This document shows positions 35,423 to 46,322 of a stretch of 64,000 bases of DNA, one piece after another (position 1 is the first letter of the stretch; every line of letters begins with the position of its first letter). The notes below the pieces were generated by a model. It was not told where the DNA came from, searched no databases, and was given only the letters and a program-made list of their open reading frames with translations. Both the position numbers and the translations under genes were made by a program. Source of the stretch: Campylobacter concisus (GTDB lineage Bacteria > Campylobacterota > Campylobacteria > Campylobacterales > Campylobacteraceae); NCBI RefSeq assembly GCF_003049735.1, contig NZ_PIRM01000004.1, forward strand, positions 103,550-167,549. The letters are read 5' to 3'.

Positions 35423-35445
35423 AAGTTCTTTTTAAAGGAAAACAC

Positions 35446-35754
35446 ATGGAAAGAATCAGGTTAAAGCTAAAAGCTTACGACCATAGAGTTCTAGACCGCA
35501 CTGTTGCAGCAATCGTAGAAGCTGTCAAACGAACAGGTGCCGACGTTCGTGGCCCGGTACCAATGCCTACAAAGATCAAACGCTATACAGTCTTAAAATC
35601 TCCACACATCAACAAAGACTCACGTGAGCAGTTTGAGATGAGAATACACGCTCGTATGCTTGACATCGTAGCTGCTACTCCAGAAACTGTAGATAGCCTA
35701 ACAAAACTCGACCTAGCTCCAGAAGTTAATGTCGAAGTTCGTGCGATGAAATAA
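35446..35754 (+). CDS. rpsJ: 30S ribosomal protein S10
   Basis: 102 residues starting [14 protein letters not shown] at ATG 35446, with SD AAAGGA seven bases before. An upstream in-frame codon at 35416 would add 10 residues inside the leader hairpin and is not the start. Family motif [19 protein letters not shown] is present. 30S head protein, also NusE in antitermination. First gene of the ribosomal cluster. Confidence 0.97.
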   Translation: MERIRLKLKAYDHRVLDRTVAAIVEAVKRTGADVRGPVPMPTKIKRYTVLKSPHINKDSREQFEMRIHARMLDIVAATPETVDSLTKLDLAPEVNVEVRAMK

Positions 35755-35774
35755 GCGGACAAAAGGATAAGAGT

Positions 35775-36353
35775 ATGGAATATATTGTAGAAAAAATAGG
35801 CATGAGTAGAACGATTGCCACGAAGAGTGCGCCAGTTACACTACTTAAGCTAGTTGAGGCTAAAGTATGTGAGATCGACGAAAACAAACGTGCTATCGTA
35901 GCGTATGCCCACACTAAAGCAAATAACAAAGCTATCGCTGGTCAGCAAAAAAAATATAATCTGACTGCAGAATTTAACAAATTTGCTACGCTTGAAGTAG
36001 CTAATAGCGAAGTTGGAAACCTAGACTTTACACCATTAAATGAGGCTAAAATTTTAAAAGTTAGTTTTAACTCAAAAGGTAGAGGCTACCAAGGTGTGGT
36101 AAAAAGACATGGTTTTGGTGGTGGTCCAAAAAGCCACGGCTCACGTTTCCATAGACGCCACGGTTCAATTGGTAACTGCGAATGGCCAGGTCGTGTTCAG
36201 CCAGGTATGAAAATGGCAGGACACATGGGCAATGAGAAAGTTACTGTTAAAAACGAGCTAATAAGCTTTGACGCTCAAAATGGCATCGTAGTTGTAAAAG
36301 GTTGCGTTCCTGGTCACAATGGTGCAATGGGTAAAATAAGGATTGTAAAATGA
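35775..36353 (+). CDS. rplC: 50S ribosomal protein L3
   Basis: 192 residues, early assembly protein of the 50S subunit. Motif [26 protein letters not shown] near the peptidyl-transferase centre and [10 protein letters not shown]. Its stop overlaps rplD by 4 bases (ATGA). Confidence 0.97.
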   Translation: MEYIVEKIGMSRTIATKSAPVTLLKLVEAKVCEIDENKRAIVAYAHTKANNKAIAGQQKKYNLTAEFNKFATLEVANSEVGNLDFTPLNEAKILKVSFNSKGRGYQGVVKRHGFGGGPKSHGSRFHRRHGSIGNCEWPGRVQPGMKMAGHMGNEKVTVKNELISFDAQNGIVVVKGCVPGHNGAMGKIRIVK

Positions 36354-36964
36354 GTAAAATTCACGTATTAAACGATAAATTTGAAAATTCAGGCGAGTTA
36401 GAGCTTCCTGCAAGCTACGCTGAAGTAAATCCGCACAACCTATATCTTTATGTAAAATCTTACCTTGCTGGTATAAGAGCAAATTCGGCTCACACTAAAA
36501 GCCGTGCTTTTGTAAGCGGTGGTGGTAAAAAACCATGGAGACAAAAAGGACGTGGTGGTGCAAGAGCGGGTTCAACTAGAACTAACGTTTGGGTAGGCGG
36601 TGCAGTTGCATTTGGTCCAACAAACGAGAAAAACTATTTTCAAAAAGTCAATAAAAAACAAAAAAGACTAGCTCTTGAGTACGCTTTGGCAGTAAAAGCA
36701 CAAGATGGTAAAATTTTCGCAGTAGATAGCATCTCAATCGAGTCTGGAAAGACAAAAGATGCAGCTAATATCATCAAAAATTTAAAAGTAAAAGACGCGC
36801 TTATCGTTAAAGATTTACTAGACGATAAAACACTACTTGCTTTTAGAAATTTAGCAAACTGCTATGTAGTAGATGCAAATGAGGTAAATGCTTATCTTGT
36901 CTCTACATTTAGTTCGGTTATTATTGAAAAAGCTGCACTAAAAACTATAACAAAAGAGGGCTAA
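36350..36964 (+). CDS. rplD: 50S ribosomal protein L4
   Basis: 204 residues; the internal loop [18 protein letters not shown] lines the exit tunnel. In gamma-proteobacteria L4 represses the S10 operon through its leader; whether it does so with the leader at 35344-35422 is unknown. Overlaps rplC, one base from rplW. Confidence 0.97.
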
Positions 36965-36965
36965 A

Positions 36966-37247
36966 ATGGCTGATATAACTGATATCAAAACAATTATTTA
37001 TACAGAAAAAACTCTAGGCCTTCAAGAACAAGGCGTTGTTGTTATCCAAACTTCACCAAGAGTTACAAAAAACAGCTTAAAAGCGGTTTTACAAGAGTAT
37101 TTTGGAGTAACGCCTGTTCGCGTAAATTCACTTAGAATTAGCGGCAAGGTTAAGCGTTTTAGAGGAAGAGCAGGCCAACGTGACGAGATAAAGAAATTCT
37201 ACGTTAAGTTACCTGAAGGCGTAAGCCTAGAAAATACGGAGGCGTAA
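36966..37247 (+). CDS. rplW: 50S ribosomal protein L23
   Basis: 93 residues. Exit-tunnel rim protein that docks SRP and trigger factor. Family segments [28 protein letters not shown]. One-base gaps to its neighbours. Confidence 0.96.
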
Positions 37248-37248
37248 G

Positions 37249-38082
37249 ATGGCTATAAAATCATATAAACCATATACACCTAGTCGTAGATATATGACTG
37301 GACTAAGCTCTGAAGATATAACAGCTAAACCAAGCGTTAGAAGCTTGCTTGTTAAACTACCTGCAACTGGTGGCAGAAACAATAATGGTCGTATAACTTC
37401 AAGACATAAAGAGGCAGGTGCAAAAAAACTTTATCGTATCATCGACTTCAAACGTCGTAAATTTGGTATAGAAGGTAAAGTTGAAGCGATCGAGTACGAT
37501 CCAAACAGAAACTGCCGTATCGCTCTTATAGCTTACAAAGATGGTGAAAAGCGCTATATCATTAGACCAAATGGCCTAAATGTTGGTGACGTTATCGCAT
37601 CTATCGATGAGGGCTCACTAGATATTAAACCAGGCAACGCTATGAAATTAAGATTTATCCCAGTTGGTACTATTGTTCATAACGTAGAGCTAAAGCCTGG
37701 TAAAGGTGCTCAAATAGCTCGTTCAGCTGGTGGTTATGCTCAGCTAATGGGTAAAGAAGAGAAGTATGTTATCTTAAGAATGCCAAGTGGCGAGATGAGA
37801 CAAGTACTAGCTGAGTGTATGGCAAGTATCGGTGTAGTTGGTAACGAAGATTGGGCTAACATCACTATCGGTAAAGCCGGACGTAATCGCCACCGCGGTA
37901 TCCGCCCACAAACACGTGGTTCTGCTATGAACCCAGTTGATCACCCACACGGCGGTGGTGAAGGTAAGAAAAATTCAGGCCGTCACCCAGTTACTCCATG
38001 GGGTAAACCAACTAAAGGTGCTAAGACTCGCCGTAAAAAAGCTAGTGATAAGCTTATAATTTCAAGAAGGAAAGGAAAATAG
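37249..38082 (+). CDS. rplB: 50S ribosomal protein L2
   Basis: 277 residues. Core protein near the peptidyl-transferase centre, with the invariant C-terminal region [14 protein letters not shown] and [14 protein letters not shown], where the conserved His lies. Confidence 0.98.
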   Translation: MAIKSYKPYTPSRRYMTGLSSEDITAKPSVRSLLVKLPATGGRNNNGRITSRHKEAGAKKLYRIIDFKRRKFGIEGKVEAIEYDPNRNCRIALIAYKDGEKRYIIRPNGLNVGDVIASIDEGSLDIKPGNAMKLRFIPVGTIVHNVELKPGKGAQIARSAGGYAQLMGKEEKYVILRMPSGEMRQVLAECMASIGVVGNEDWANITIGKAGRNRHRGIRPQTRGSAMNPVDHPHGGGEGKKNSGRHPVTPWGKPTKGAKTRRKKASDKLIISRRKGK

Positions 38083-38084
38083 AG

Positions 38085-38366
38085 ATGGCAAGATCACTCA
38101 AAAAAGGTCCTTTCGTAGATGATCATGTAATGAAAAAAGTTATTGCCGCAAAAAATGCAAACGATAACAAACCAATCAAGACTTGGTCAAGACGTAGTAC
38201 GATTGTACCTGAAATGATTGGACTAACATTTAACGTTCATAATGGCAAGAGCTTTATTCCTGTATATGTTACGGAAAATCATATAGGCTATAAACTTGGC
38301 GAATTTGCTCCAACACGCACATTTAAGGGTCACAAAGGCTCAGTGCAAAAGAAAATCGGCAAGTAA
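38085..38366 (+). CDS. rpsS: 30S ribosomal protein S19
   Basis: 93 residues: [16 protein letters not shown] start and [14 protein letters not shown] near the end. 30S head, binds with S13. Confidence 0.97.
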   Translation: MARSLKKGPFVDDHVMKKVIAAKNANDNKPIKTWSRRSTIVPEMIGLTFNVHNGKSFIPVYVTENHIGYKLGEFAPTRTFKGHKGSVQKKIGK

Positions 38367-38377
38367 GGGGAGATAAT

Positions 38378-38710
38378 ATGAGTAAAGCAATTATAAAATT
38401 CGTAAGACTTTCTCCTACAAAAGCAAGACTTATAGCAAGAGAAGTTCAAGGTATGAATGCCGAGCTAGCACTTGCAAGCTTGCAATTTATGCCAAATCGT
38501 GGTGCTAAATTTATAGCAAACGCTATTAGCTCAGCAGTAGCAAATGGCGGATTTGAGCCAGAAGAGGTTGTAGTAACTAGTTGCCGCGTTGACGCTGGTC
38601 CTGTATTAAAGAGATTTAGACCAAGAGCAAGAGGAACAGCGAGCAAAATTCGCAAACCTACTTCTCATGTAATGGTAGAAGTATCTAAACCTGAAAAGAA
38701 GGAAGCATAA
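38378..38710 (+). CDS. rplV: 50S ribosomal protein L22
   Basis: 110 residues. [17 protein letters not shown] start, and the tunnel hairpin [13 protein letters not shown], where macrolide-resistance changes occur in other bacteria. SD GGGGAG. Ends one base before rpsC. Confidence 0.97.
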   Translation: MSKAIIKFVRLSPTKARLIAREVQGMNAELALASLQFMPNRGAKFIANAISSAVANGGFEPEEVVVTSCRVDAGPVLKRFRPRARGTASKIRKPTSHVMVEVSKPEKKEA

Positions 38711-38711
38711 T

Positions 38712-39410
38712 ATGGGACAAAAAGTAAATCCAATAGGTCTTAGACTAGGAATTAACCGCAACTGGGAATCTAGATGGTTTCCAACCAAACAAAGTCTTCC
38801 TGAAAATATCGGTGAAGATTACAAAATTCGTGCATTTTTAAAGAAAAAACTTTACTATGCAGGAATTAGCCAAATTCTAATCGAAAGAACGGCTAAAAAA
38901 CTTCGTGTAACCGTAGTTGCAGCTCGTCCTGGTATCATCATCGGCAAAAAAGGTCAAGATGTTGAAAATCTAAAGAACGAAGTTAGCAAACTTATCGGTA
39001 AAGAAGTAAATGTAAATATTAAAGAAGAAAGAAAAGCTCAAGCTTCAGCTCAACTTGCTGCTGAAAACGTAGCTATGCAACTTGAAAAGCGTGTCGCATT
39101 TAGACGTGCTATGAAAAAAGTTATCCAAGGTGCTCAAAAATCAGGCGCTAAAGGTATCAAAATTTCAGTTGCTGGTCGCTTAGGTGGCGCTGAGATGGCA
39201 AGAACCGAGTGGTATCTAGAAGGTCGCGTTCCGCTTCATACTCTTAGAGCAAAGATCGATTACGGTGTAGCTGAGGCTCATACGACTTATGGAAACATAG
39301 GTATTAAAGTATGGATTTTTAAAGGTGAAGTTCTTCAAAAAGGTGTTCAACCTGAGAAAACTGAAGAAGAAACACCTAAGAAAACACGTAGAGCAAGAAG
39401 AGGTAAATAA
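38712..39410 (+). CDS. rpsC: 30S ribosomal protein S3
   Basis: 232 residues. [14 protein letters not shown] start, KH domain with [18 protein letters not shown], and C-terminal [13 protein letters not shown] plus a lysine-rich tail. Lines the mRNA entry site. Confidence 0.97.
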   Translation: MGQKVNPIGLRLGINRNWESRWFPTKQSLPENIGEDYKIRAFLKKKLYYAGISQILIERTAKKLRVTVVAARPGIIIGKKGQDVENLKNEVSKLIGKEVNVNIKEERKAQASAQLAAENVAMQLEKRVAFRRAMKKVIQGAQKSGAKGIKISVAGRLGGAEMARTEWYLEGRVPLHTLRAKIDYGVAEAHTTYGNIGIKVWIFKGEVLQKGVQPEKTEEETPKKTRRARRGK

Positions 39411-39412
39411 TT

Positions 39413-39838
39413 ATGTTGATGCCTAAAAGAACGAAATTTCGTAAGCAAATGAAAGGTCGCAACCGTGGTTATGCGACTCGTGGAGCATCTTTAGCAACTG
39501 GCGAATTTGCACTTAAGGCTGTTGAAGCTGGTAGAATAAATTCTCGCCAAATAGAAGCTGCTCGTCAAGCTCTAACTCGTCACGTAAAAAGACAGGCTAA
39601 AATTTGGATTAGGGTTTTCCCTGATAAGCCACTTACTAAAAAACCTCTACAAACTCGTATGGGTAAAGGTAAGGCTGGAGTTGAAGAGTGGGTTATGAAT
39701 ATCAAACCTGGTCGTATAATATTTGAAATGGCTGGTGTTAGCGAAGAGCTAGCTCGTGAAGCTCTAACTTTAGCTTTACACAAACTTCCTTTCAAATCAA
39801 AATTTGTAACGCGAGAGAGTGAAAATGAAATATACTGA
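39413..39838 (+). CDS. rplP: 50S ribosomal protein L16
   Basis: 141 residues. [19 protein letters not shown] start, [17 protein letters not shown] segment [14 protein letters not shown]. Late assembly protein by the A site. The end overlaps rpmC by 14 bases. Confidence 0.97.
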
Positions 39839-40019
39839 GTTAAAAGATAAGAGCGTTGCAGAATTAAACGCGTTGCTAAAAGAGAAAAAGGTGCTTTTAT
39901 TTACTTTAAGACAAAAGCTAAAAACTATGCAGTTAAGCAACCCTAATGAGATTAGTGCTGTTCGCAAAGAGATAGCTCAGATCAACACTGCAATTAGTGC
40001 AACAAGACAAGGGGCGTAA
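39825..40019 (+). CDS. rpmC: 50S ribosomal protein L29
   Basis: 64 residues from ATG 39825 ([14 protein letters not shown]), preferred over GTG 39819 by family length. Helical hairpin protein at the tunnel exit, overlapping rplP. Confidence 0.95.
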
Positions 40020-40020
40020 A

Positions 40021-40272
40021 ATGGCATTAAAAAGAGAAATTCAAGGTGTTGTTTTACAAAAAGCTGGAGATAAAACAGCTACTATTTTGGTAGAAAGACG
40101 CGTTATGCATCCAAGATACCATAAATTTGTAAAACGCTTTAAAAAGTATTTAGTTCACGATGAGAAAAATGAGACAAGAGCAGGCGATACAGTTGTTGCG
40201 ATCGAGTGCAGACCACTTTCAGCTCGCAAGAATTTTCGCTTAAAAGCTGTATTGGCAAAGGGAGTTGAGTAA
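40021..40272 (+). CDS. rpsQ: 30S ribosomal protein S17
   Basis: 83 residues starting [14 protein letters not shown] at 40021. A farther in-frame codon at 39997 is inside rpmC and is rejected. Motif [20 protein letters not shown]. Its stop shares one base with the rplN start (TAATG). Confidence 0.96.
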   Translation: MALKREIQGVVLQKAGDKTATILVERRVMHPRYHKFVKRFKKYLVHDEKNETRAGDTVVAIECRPLSARKNFRLKAVLAKGVE

Positions 40273-40640
40273 TGATTCAAAGTTTTACAAGACTTGCAGT
40301 TGCTGATAATAGTGGTGCAAAAGAGTTAATGTGTATAAAAGTTCTTGGCGGCAGCAAAAGAAGATACGCTACACTTGGCGATATCATAGTTTGCTCTGTT
40401 AAAAAAGCTCTTCCAAATGGAAAGATCAAAAAAGGACAGGTTGTAAAAGCTGTTGTTGTAAGAACTAAAAAAGAGGTTCAAAGAGATAATGGTTCGCTAA
40501 TCCGCTTTGACGAGAATGCAGCTGTTATACTTGATAGCAAAAAAGAGCCAGTCGGCACTCGTATTTTTGGACCAGTTGGACGTGAGGTTAGATATGCTAA
40601 CTTTATGAAGATTGTTTCGCTAGCTCCGGAGGTTTTATAA
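40272..40640 (+). CDS. rplN: 50S ribosomal protein L14
   Basis: 122 residues. [27 protein letters not shown] start and [11 protein letters not shown] near the end. Coupled to both neighbours by TAATG overlaps. Confidence 0.98.
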   Translation: MIQSFTRLAVADNSGAKELMCIKVLGGSKRRYATLGDIIVCSVKKALPNGKIKKGQVVKAVVVRTKKEVQRDNGSLIRFDENAAVILDSKKEPVGTRIFGPVGREVRYANFMKIVSLAPEVL

Positions 40641-40876
40641 TGGCTAATGTAAAATTTAAAGTCAAAAAAGGCGATACCGTTAAGATTATCGCTGGTGACG
40701 ATAAAGGCAAAACTGGTAAAATTTTAGCAGTTCTTGCAAAAAAAGGTCAGGTTATAGTTGAGGGATGCAAAATAGCTAAAAAAGCTATCAAACCAAGCGA
40801 AAAAACTCCAAATGGTGGTCACGTAAATAAAGAGATGCCAATTGACATATCAAATGTCGCGAAAGTTGAAGGATAA
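40640..40876 (+). CDS. rplX: 50S ribosomal protein L24
   Basis: 78 residues, short Campylobacter form with the KOW motif [15 protein letters not shown]. Assembly initiator of the 50S. Confidence 0.96.
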
Positions 40877-40881
40877 GAGAT

Positions 40882-41427
40882 ATGAGTAGATTAAAAGATA
40901 AATTTAACGAAACTATCAAGCCAGCTCTCGTAAAAGAATTTGACATCAAAAATCCAATGCTTATCCCTGCACTCGAGAAAATTGTGATCAGTGTAGGTGC
41001 TGGAGACTCTGCGAAAGATCAGAAAGTGCTTCAAAATATGGCTGATACCATTTCACTTATCGCTGGACAAAAAGCAGTTATCACTGATGCTAAAAAATCA
41101 GTTGCTGGCTTTAAAGTTCGCGAGGGTTTTCCTGTTGGTATCAAAGTAACTTTGAGAAAAGAGCAAATGTATGCTTTCTTAGATAAGCTAATCAGCGTTG
41201 CTCTTCCAAGAGTTAAAGACTTCCGTGGTCTTCCAAAAAATGGTTTTGATGGACGTGGAAACTATAACTTCGGTCTTAGTGAGCAGCTAATGTTTCCAGA
41301 GGTTGAGTATGATAAAATTTTACGAACTCATGGTATGAATATTACGATTGCTACTACGGCTAAAAATGATAAAGAGGCATTCAAATTGCTAGAGCTATTT
41401 GGTGTGCCGTTTGCAAAAGGAAAGTAA
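40882..41427 (+). CDS. rplE: 50S ribosomal protein L5
   Basis: 181 residues. Binds 5S rRNA. Motifs [22 protein letters not shown]-type [21 protein letters not shown] and EVEYDKI. Confidence 0.98.
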
Positions 41428-41428
41428 A

Positions 41429-41614
41429 ATGGCAAAGAAATCAATGATAGCAAAAGCTGCACGCAAGCCAAAATTTGCGGTTCGTGGCTATACTAGATGC
41501 CAAATTTGCGGTCGTCCGCACTCTGTTTATAAAGATTTTGGAATTTGCCGTGTTTGCCTAAGAAAAATGGCTAACGAAGGCCTAATACCTGGTCTTAAAA
41601 AAGCAAGTTGGTAA
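41429..41614 (+). CDS. rpsN: 30S ribosomal protein S14, zinc-binding form
   Basis: 61 residues from ATG 41429. Zinc ribbon Cys24-x2-Cys27 (CQIC) and Cys40-x2-Cys43 (CRVC), so this is the C+ form. An upstream in-frame codon at 41399 lies in rplE and is rejected. Confidence 0.97.
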   Translation: MAKKSMIAKAARKPKFAVRGYTRCQICGRPHSVYKDFGICRVCLRKMANEGLIPGLKKASW

Positions 41615-41623
41615 GGAAGAGAA

Positions 41624-42019
41624 ATGTTAAACGATTTAATATCAGATGGATTAACACGCATTAGAAATGCAAGTATGAGAAAGCTTGAAACTGCGAAATT
41701 GCTTCATTCTAAGGTTGTTGAGGCTACTCTTTCTATCCTTGCAGCAAAAGGCTATGTAGAGAGCTACAACGTTATCGAAGAAGGCAACAAGAAATTTATA
41801 AACGTAGTTTTAAAGTATGATGAGTACGGCAGAAGCGTTATAAACGAGCTTAAAAGGGTTTCAAAACCTGGTCGCCGTGTTTATCAAGGCAAAGACGACA
41901 TTAAGCGTTTTAAAAATGGTTATGGAACAGTTATTGTTAGCACAAGCAAAGGCGTTATGAGCGGTATTGAAGCAAGTAAAGCTGGCGTTGGCGGCGAAGT
42001 TCTTTGTACGGTTTGGTAA
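41624..42019 (+). CDS. rpsH: 30S ribosomal protein S8
   Basis: 131 residues. [16 protein letters not shown] start, [12 protein letters not shown] and GEVLCTVW end. In E. coli S8 is the repressor of the spc operon. A 190-base structured gap follows, unusual within this tightly packed cluster. Confidence 0.97.
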   Translation: MLNDLISDGLTRIRNASMRKLETAKLLHSKVVEATLSILAAKGYVESYNVIEEGNKKFINVVLKYDEYGRSVINELKRVSKPGRRVYQGKDDIKRFKNGYGTVIVSTSKGVMSGIEASKAGVGGEVLCTVW

Positions 42020-42040
42020 TAAACTGCATTAAACGCTATT

Positions 42041-42188
42041 TAACCTTATGATTTTAAGGTTAAATTTTTAGCTTGGTAAAATTTTAGATTTTGCCAAGGC
42101 TAAATTTAGAAATTCAAATGAAGGTTTCGTCAAATTTGACGATAAAATTTACGGCATTGTGGTGTTTATTCGTAAATGTAGGAACACC
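42041..42188 (+). promoter_or_regulatory. Hairpin-rich intercistronic region before rplF
   Basis: Four inverted repeats in 150 bases: TAACCTT/AAGGTTA (42041-42062), a roughly 14-bp imperfect stem AGCTTGGTAAAAT with ATTTTGCCAAGGCT (42070-42101), the perfect palindrome CGTCAAATTTGACG (42128-42141) and GGTGTT/AACACC (42161-42188). The rplF SD (AAAGGA) follows at 42199-42204. Confidence 0.5.
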
Positions 42189-42209
42189 CTAGACAAGTAA
42201 AGGAAAAAA

Positions 42210-42746
42210 ATGTCACGTATTGGAAAACAGCCTATCGCTATCCCAAGTGGTGTAGACGTTAGCGTTGAAAATAATGTCCTAAAATTTAAAAAGGGCAATC
42301 ATATAAAAGAGCTTGACACAAAAGGTCACGTTGATGTCAAGATAGAAAATGGTCATATAGTTTTTGCTCCAAAAGGCGAAGATCGCCAAAGTAGAGCTTA
42401 CTGGGGAACATATAGAGCACTTGCTAACAATATCGTAACTGGTATCACTGCGGGATTCACTCGCCAGCTTGAGATCAACGGCGTTGGTTATAAAGCAGCT
42501 GCAAAAGGTAAAATTTTAGAGCTTTCTCTTGGTTTTTCACACCTTATCAACTATGAGCTACCAGCAGGCGTTGAAGCTAGTGTTGAGAAAAACGTTATTA
42601 CTATCAAAGGCGATGACAAACAAGTAGTAGGTCAAGTGGCTGCTCAAGTTAGAGGATTTAGACCACCTGAGCCATATAAAGGCAAAGGCGTTAAATATCT
42701 AGAAGAACGCATCATCCGCAAAGCGGGCAAGACATCTAAGAAGTAA
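42210..42746 (+). CDS. rplF: 50S ribosomal protein L6
   Basis: 178 residues. [15 protein letters not shown] start, [16 protein letters not shown], and the C-terminal motif [13 protein letters not shown]. First gene after the structured gap. Confidence 0.98.
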   Translation: MSRIGKQPIAIPSGVDVSVENNVLKFKKGNHIKELDTKGHVDVKIENGHIVFAPKGEDRQSRAYWGTYRALANNIVTGITAGFTRQLEINGVGYKAAAKGKILELSLGFSHLINYELPAGVEASVEKNVITIKGDDKQVVGQVAAQVRGFRPPEPYKGKGVKYLEERIIRKAGKTSKK

Positions 42747-42756
42747 GGAGCGGTAA

Positions 42757-43113
42757 ATGACAGCAAAAGTACTAAAAAGAAAAATCGCTCTTAGAATTAA
42801 GAGAAAAAGAAGAATCAGAGGTAAAATTTCTGGTGTTGCAACTTGCCCAAGAGTTTCTATTTTCAAATCAAACAGAACTCTTTATGTTCAAGCGATTGAT
42901 GACGTTACGGCTACTACACTAGCTGCAGTTGATGGTAGAAAGATAGGCATAAAAGCAAATAAAGAAGGTGCGGTCACTTTAGCTAAAGAATTTGCTAAGG
43001 CTTTAAAAGCTAAGAAGATAGATGTTGCAGTTTTTGATAGAAATGGTTATTTATACCATGGCGTTATCGCAGCATTTGCTGAAGCTTTAAGAGAAAATGG
43101 CATCAAGCTATAA
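42757..43113 (+). CDS. rplR: 50S ribosomal protein L18
   Basis: 118 residues. 5S rRNA-binding. [25 protein letters not shown] and [24 protein letters not shown]. Confidence 0.97.
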   Translation: MTAKVLKRKIALRIKRKRRIRGKISGVATCPRVSIFKSNRTLYVQAIDDVTATTLAAVDGRKIGIKANKEGAVTLAKEFAKALKAKKIDVAVFDRNGYLYHGVIAAFAEALRENGIKL

Positions 43114-43128
43114 CCCAAAGGAAAATCG

Positions 43129-43572
43129 ATGGAAAAATATAATAGAGAAGAATTTGAAGAAGTAATCGTCGATATCGGTCGGGTTACAAAGGTTGTTAAA
43201 GGTGGTCGTAGATTTAGATTTACAGCTTTAGTTGTTGTTGGTAATAGAAATGGTCTAGTTGGCTTTGGTTATGGTAAAGCTAAAGAGGTACCAGATGCGA
43301 TGAGAAAAGCGATTGACGACGCATTTAAAAATATTATCCACGTTAAGATCAAAGGCACAACTATCCCTCACGACGTAGAGGTAAAATATAACGCAAGTAG
43401 AATGCTACTTCGCCCAGCTAGCGAGGGTACTGGTGTTATCGCTGGTGGTAGTGCACGTCCTATCATCGAGCTTGCAGGTATTAAGGATATCCTTACTAAA
43501 TCACTTGGCTCAAACAACTCAGCAAACGTCGTTCGTGCTACTATAAAAGCACTTAGTTTGCTAAAAAGCTAA
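43129..43572 (+). CDS. rpsE: 30S ribosomal protein S5
   Basis: 147 residues. Double-stranded RNA-binding domain [17 protein letters not shown] and [16 protein letters not shown]. Fidelity protein. It is followed directly by rplO: rpmD (L30), which lies here in many bacteria, is absent. Confidence 0.97.
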   Translation: MEKYNREEFEEVIVDIGRVTKVVKGGRRFRFTALVVVGNRNGLVGFGYGKAKEVPDAMRKAIDDAFKNIIHVKIKGTTIPHDVEVKYNASRMLLRPASEGTGVIAGGSARPIIELAGIKDILTKSLGSNNSANVVRATIKALSLLKS

Positions 43573-43587
43573 GAGAAAGGAGTTAAG

Positions 43588-43989
43588 ATGGCATTAGAAA
43601 AATTAACACCTGCTGTAGGTTCAACTCATGCAACCAAAAGAATAGGTCGTGGTCAAGGCAGTGGCAATGGCAAAACTGCTGGCAAAGGTAACAAAGGTCA
43701 AAGAGCAAGAAAAGGCTACAATGAGAAAAGAGGTTTTGAGGGTGGACAGCAACCACTTCAAAGACGTCTTCCAAAAGTAGGTTTTACTTCTAAATTTGAA
43801 AAACCTTATGTTATTAATGTTGAAAAAATCGCAGCTATAAAAGAGCTTGCTGAAATTTCAATAGCAACAATAGCTAGCGTTCATAAAATTTCAAAGAGCG
43901 TTACTAAGATAAAACTAATCGGTGCAAGCGCAAAAGCTCTTGCTTCTAAGATTAAAGACGAGAACGTTAGCGTTAGCGGAACAAAATAA
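43588..43989 (+). CDS. rplO: 50S ribosomal protein L15
   Basis: 133 residues. [19 protein letters not shown] and [17 protein letters not shown]. Its stop shares one base with the secY ATG (TAATG). Confidence 0.97.
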   Translation: MALEKLTPAVGSTHATKRIGRGQGSGNGKTAGKGNKGQRARKGYNEKRGFEGGQQPLQRRLPKVGFTSKFEKPYVINVEKIAAIKELAEISIATIASVHKISKSVTKIKLIGASAKALASKIKDENVSVSGTK

Positions 43990-45251
43990 TGGATAAAACA
44001 CTGACCAACAAGATTTTAATCACGTTGGCATTTTTGTTCGCATACAGGATACTGGCTTATGTGCCAGTTCCTGGTGTTAATGTCGACGTAATTAAAGAAT
44101 TCTTCAATTCAAATAATAGCAACGCCTTGGGCTTATTTAATATGTTTAGCGGTAAAGCTGCTGAGCGTTTAAGTATCATATCTCTGGGCATCATGCCTTA
44201 CATTACAGCTTCGATCATCATGGAGCTTTTAGCAGCAACATTTCCAAAATTAGGTCAGATGAAAAAAGAGCGTGACGGTATGCAAAAATATATGCAAATC
44301 ATACGTTATGCAACCATTGTTATCACTCTTGTACAATCAATCGGTGTTTCTATCGGACTTCAAAGCTTAAGCGGACGCGGTGGCGAGCAAGCTATCATGA
44401 TAGATATAAATTTATTTATCGCGATCTCTGCTGTATCTATGTTAACTGGAACTATGCTACTTATGTGGATAGGCGAGCAGATCACACAGCGAGGTATAGG
44501 CAATGGCATAAGCCTTATCATCTTTGCTGGTATCGTCTCTGGTATACCTAGTGCGATCGGTGGGACTATAAATTTAGTAAATACCTCTGAGATGAATTTC
44601 CTAACAGTCATCGCTATTTTAGCGATTATTTTAGCTACCATTGGTGCTATTATATTTGTCGAGATGGGTGAAAGGCGTATCCCTATTTCTTACTCAAGAA
44701 AAGTGATAATGGAAAATCAAAACAAACGTATAATGAACTATATACCGATCAAAGTAAATTTAAGCGGTGTTATCCCACCGATATTTGCTAGTGCGATTTT
44801 GATGTTTCCAAGTACAATCTTGCAAGCTAGTACAAATCCAATCATCCAAGCTATCAACGACTTTTTAAGTCCAAATGGCTATATGTTTAACTTTTTAACA
44901 TTTTTATTTATCATCTTCTTTGCGTTTTTCTATGCATCGATCGTATTTAACACAAAAGATATAAGTGAAAATTTAAAGAAACAAGGCGGATTTATTCCAG
45001 GTGTTAGACCAGGTGAGAGTACGGCTAGCTATCTAAATGAAGTAGCTGGTAGGCTAACTTTGGGCGGTGCTTTATATCTAGGCATCATCTCAACTCTGCC
45101 ATGGGTGCTTGTAAAAACTATGGGTGTACCATTTTATTTTGGTGGCACGTCAGTACTTATCGTGGTCTCTGTCGCTCTGGATACTATGAGGCGTATAGAA
45201 GCTCAGTCTTATACAAACAAATACCAAACTCTAAGTGCAGTAGGTCTATAA
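43989..45251 (+). CDS. secY: Protein translocase channel SecY
   Basis: 420 residues with ten membrane helices. Plug and pore landmarks include YRILAYVPVPGVN, SLGIMPYITASIIMELL, RISYSRK-type ERRIPISYSRK and QGGFIPGVRPGEST. Forms the export channel with SecE and SecG (secG at 15049). Confidence 0.98.
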   Translation: MDKTLTNKILITLAFLFAYRILAYVPVPGVNVDVIKEFFNSNNSNALGLFNMFSGKAAERLSIISLGIMPYITASIIMELLAATFPKLGQMKKERDGMQKYMQIIRYATIVITLVQSIGVSIGLQSLSGRGGEQAIMIDINLFIAISAVSMLTGTMLLMWIGEQITQRGIGNGISLIIFAGIVSGIPSAIGGTINLVNTSEMNFLTVIAILAIILATIGAIIFVEMGERRIPISYSRKVIMENQNKRIMNYIPIKVNLSGVIPPIFASAILMFPSTILQASTNPIIQAINDFLSPNGYMFNFLTFLFIIFFAFFYASIVFNTKDISENLKKQGGFIPGVRPGESTASYLNEVAGRLTLGGALYLGIISTLPWVLVKTMGVPFYFGGTSVLIVVSVALDTMRRIEAQSYTNKYQTLSAVGL

Positions 45252-45252
45252 A

Positions 45253-46011
45253 ATGGCTATCACGCTAAAAAGACCGGCTGAGATAGAGAAAATGAGAGCG
45301 GCGAATAAGATCGTCGCTCAAACTCTTGATCACGTTTCTACGATCATAAAACCTGGAATTTCACTTCTTGAAATAGATAAAATTTGTGAAGATATGATAA
45401 GGGCTGCTGGGGCAAAACCTGCTTTTAAAGGGCTCTACGGCTTCCCAAATGCAGCTTGCATAAGTGTCAATGAAGTGGTGATCCACGGAATTCCAAACGA
45501 ATACAAACTAAAAGAGGGCGATATCGTTAGTGTTGATATCGGTTCAAATTTAGATGGTTATTTTGGTGACTCGGCTAGGACTTTTGGGGTTGGTAAAATT
45601 TCAAAAGAAGATGAAGCTTTGATCGCGTGCTCAAAAGATGCACTATATTTTGCGATAGATTTCATAAGAGCTGGTATGCATTTTAAAGAAATTTGCTACG
45701 AGCTTGAGAAATTTATTCTTGGTAGAGGTTATGTGCCTTTACGTGGATATTGCGGTCACGGTATAGGAAAAAGGCCACACGAAGAGCCAGAAATTCCAAA
45801 CTATCTTGAGGGGCATAACCCAAAAGCTGGACCAAAGATAAAAGAAGGAATGGTATTTTGTATAGAGCCAATGATCTGCCAAAAAGACGGCACGCCAGTT
45901 TTAGGAAGCGATAACTGGAAAGTAACCTCAAAAGATGGTTTGAGAACTAGCCATTATGAGCATTGCATGGCGATAGTTAATGGTAAAGCCGAAATTTTAA
46001 GCCAAGCATAA
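45253..46011 (+). CDS. map: Methionine aminopeptidase, type I
   Basis: 252 residues. Removes the initiator Met from nascent proteins. Metal ligands in [17 protein letters not shown] (two Asp), GHGIG (His), FCIEPM (Glu) and YEHCMAIV (Glu). One base after secY. Confidence 0.97.
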   Translation: MAITLKRPAEIEKMRAANKIVAQTLDHVSTIIKPGISLLEIDKICEDMIRAAGAKPAFKGLYGFPNAACISVNEVVIHGIPNEYKLKEGDIVSVDIGSNLDGYFGDSARTFGVGKISKEDEALIACSKDALYFAIDFIRAGMHFKEICYELEKFILGRGYVPLRGYCGHGIGKRPHEEPEIPNYLEGHNPKAGPKIKEGMVFCIEPMICQKDGTPVLGSDNWKVTSKDGLRTSHYEHCMAIVNGKAEILSQA

Positions 46012-46045
46012 AATTTATAGTAAAAATTTAAAGAAAGGAGAGTTT

Positions 46046-46264
46046 GTGGCAAAAGACGATGTCATTGAGATTGATGGAAATGTTGTTGAAGCACTGCCAA
46101 ATGCAACTTTTAAAGTTGAGCTTGACAACAAACATATAATTTTATGTCATATCGCCGGAAAAATGAGAATGCATTATATAAAGATAATGCCTGGCGACCG
46201 CGTAAAAGTAGAACTTACGCCATATAGCCTAGATAAGGGCAGGATCACTTATAGATATAAGTAA
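46046..46264 (+). CDS. infA: Translation initiation factor IF-1
   Basis: 72 residues from GTG 46046, with SD GAAAGGAGAG. S1-like OB fold: [40 protein letters not shown]. Binds the 30S A site. The GTG start is supported by the ideal SD spacing and family length. Confidence 0.97.
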
Positions 46265-46322
46265 ATTTAGCCTCTTGGCAAATATGCTAAGTAAATTTAA
46301 AGCTGGTTTTGGATAAAATCCA

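Noticed and set aside
35416..35445. N-terminal extension of rpsJ
   Set aside because: Would start inside a leader hairpin with no SD. ATG 35446 has AAAGGA at good spacing and gives the family length.
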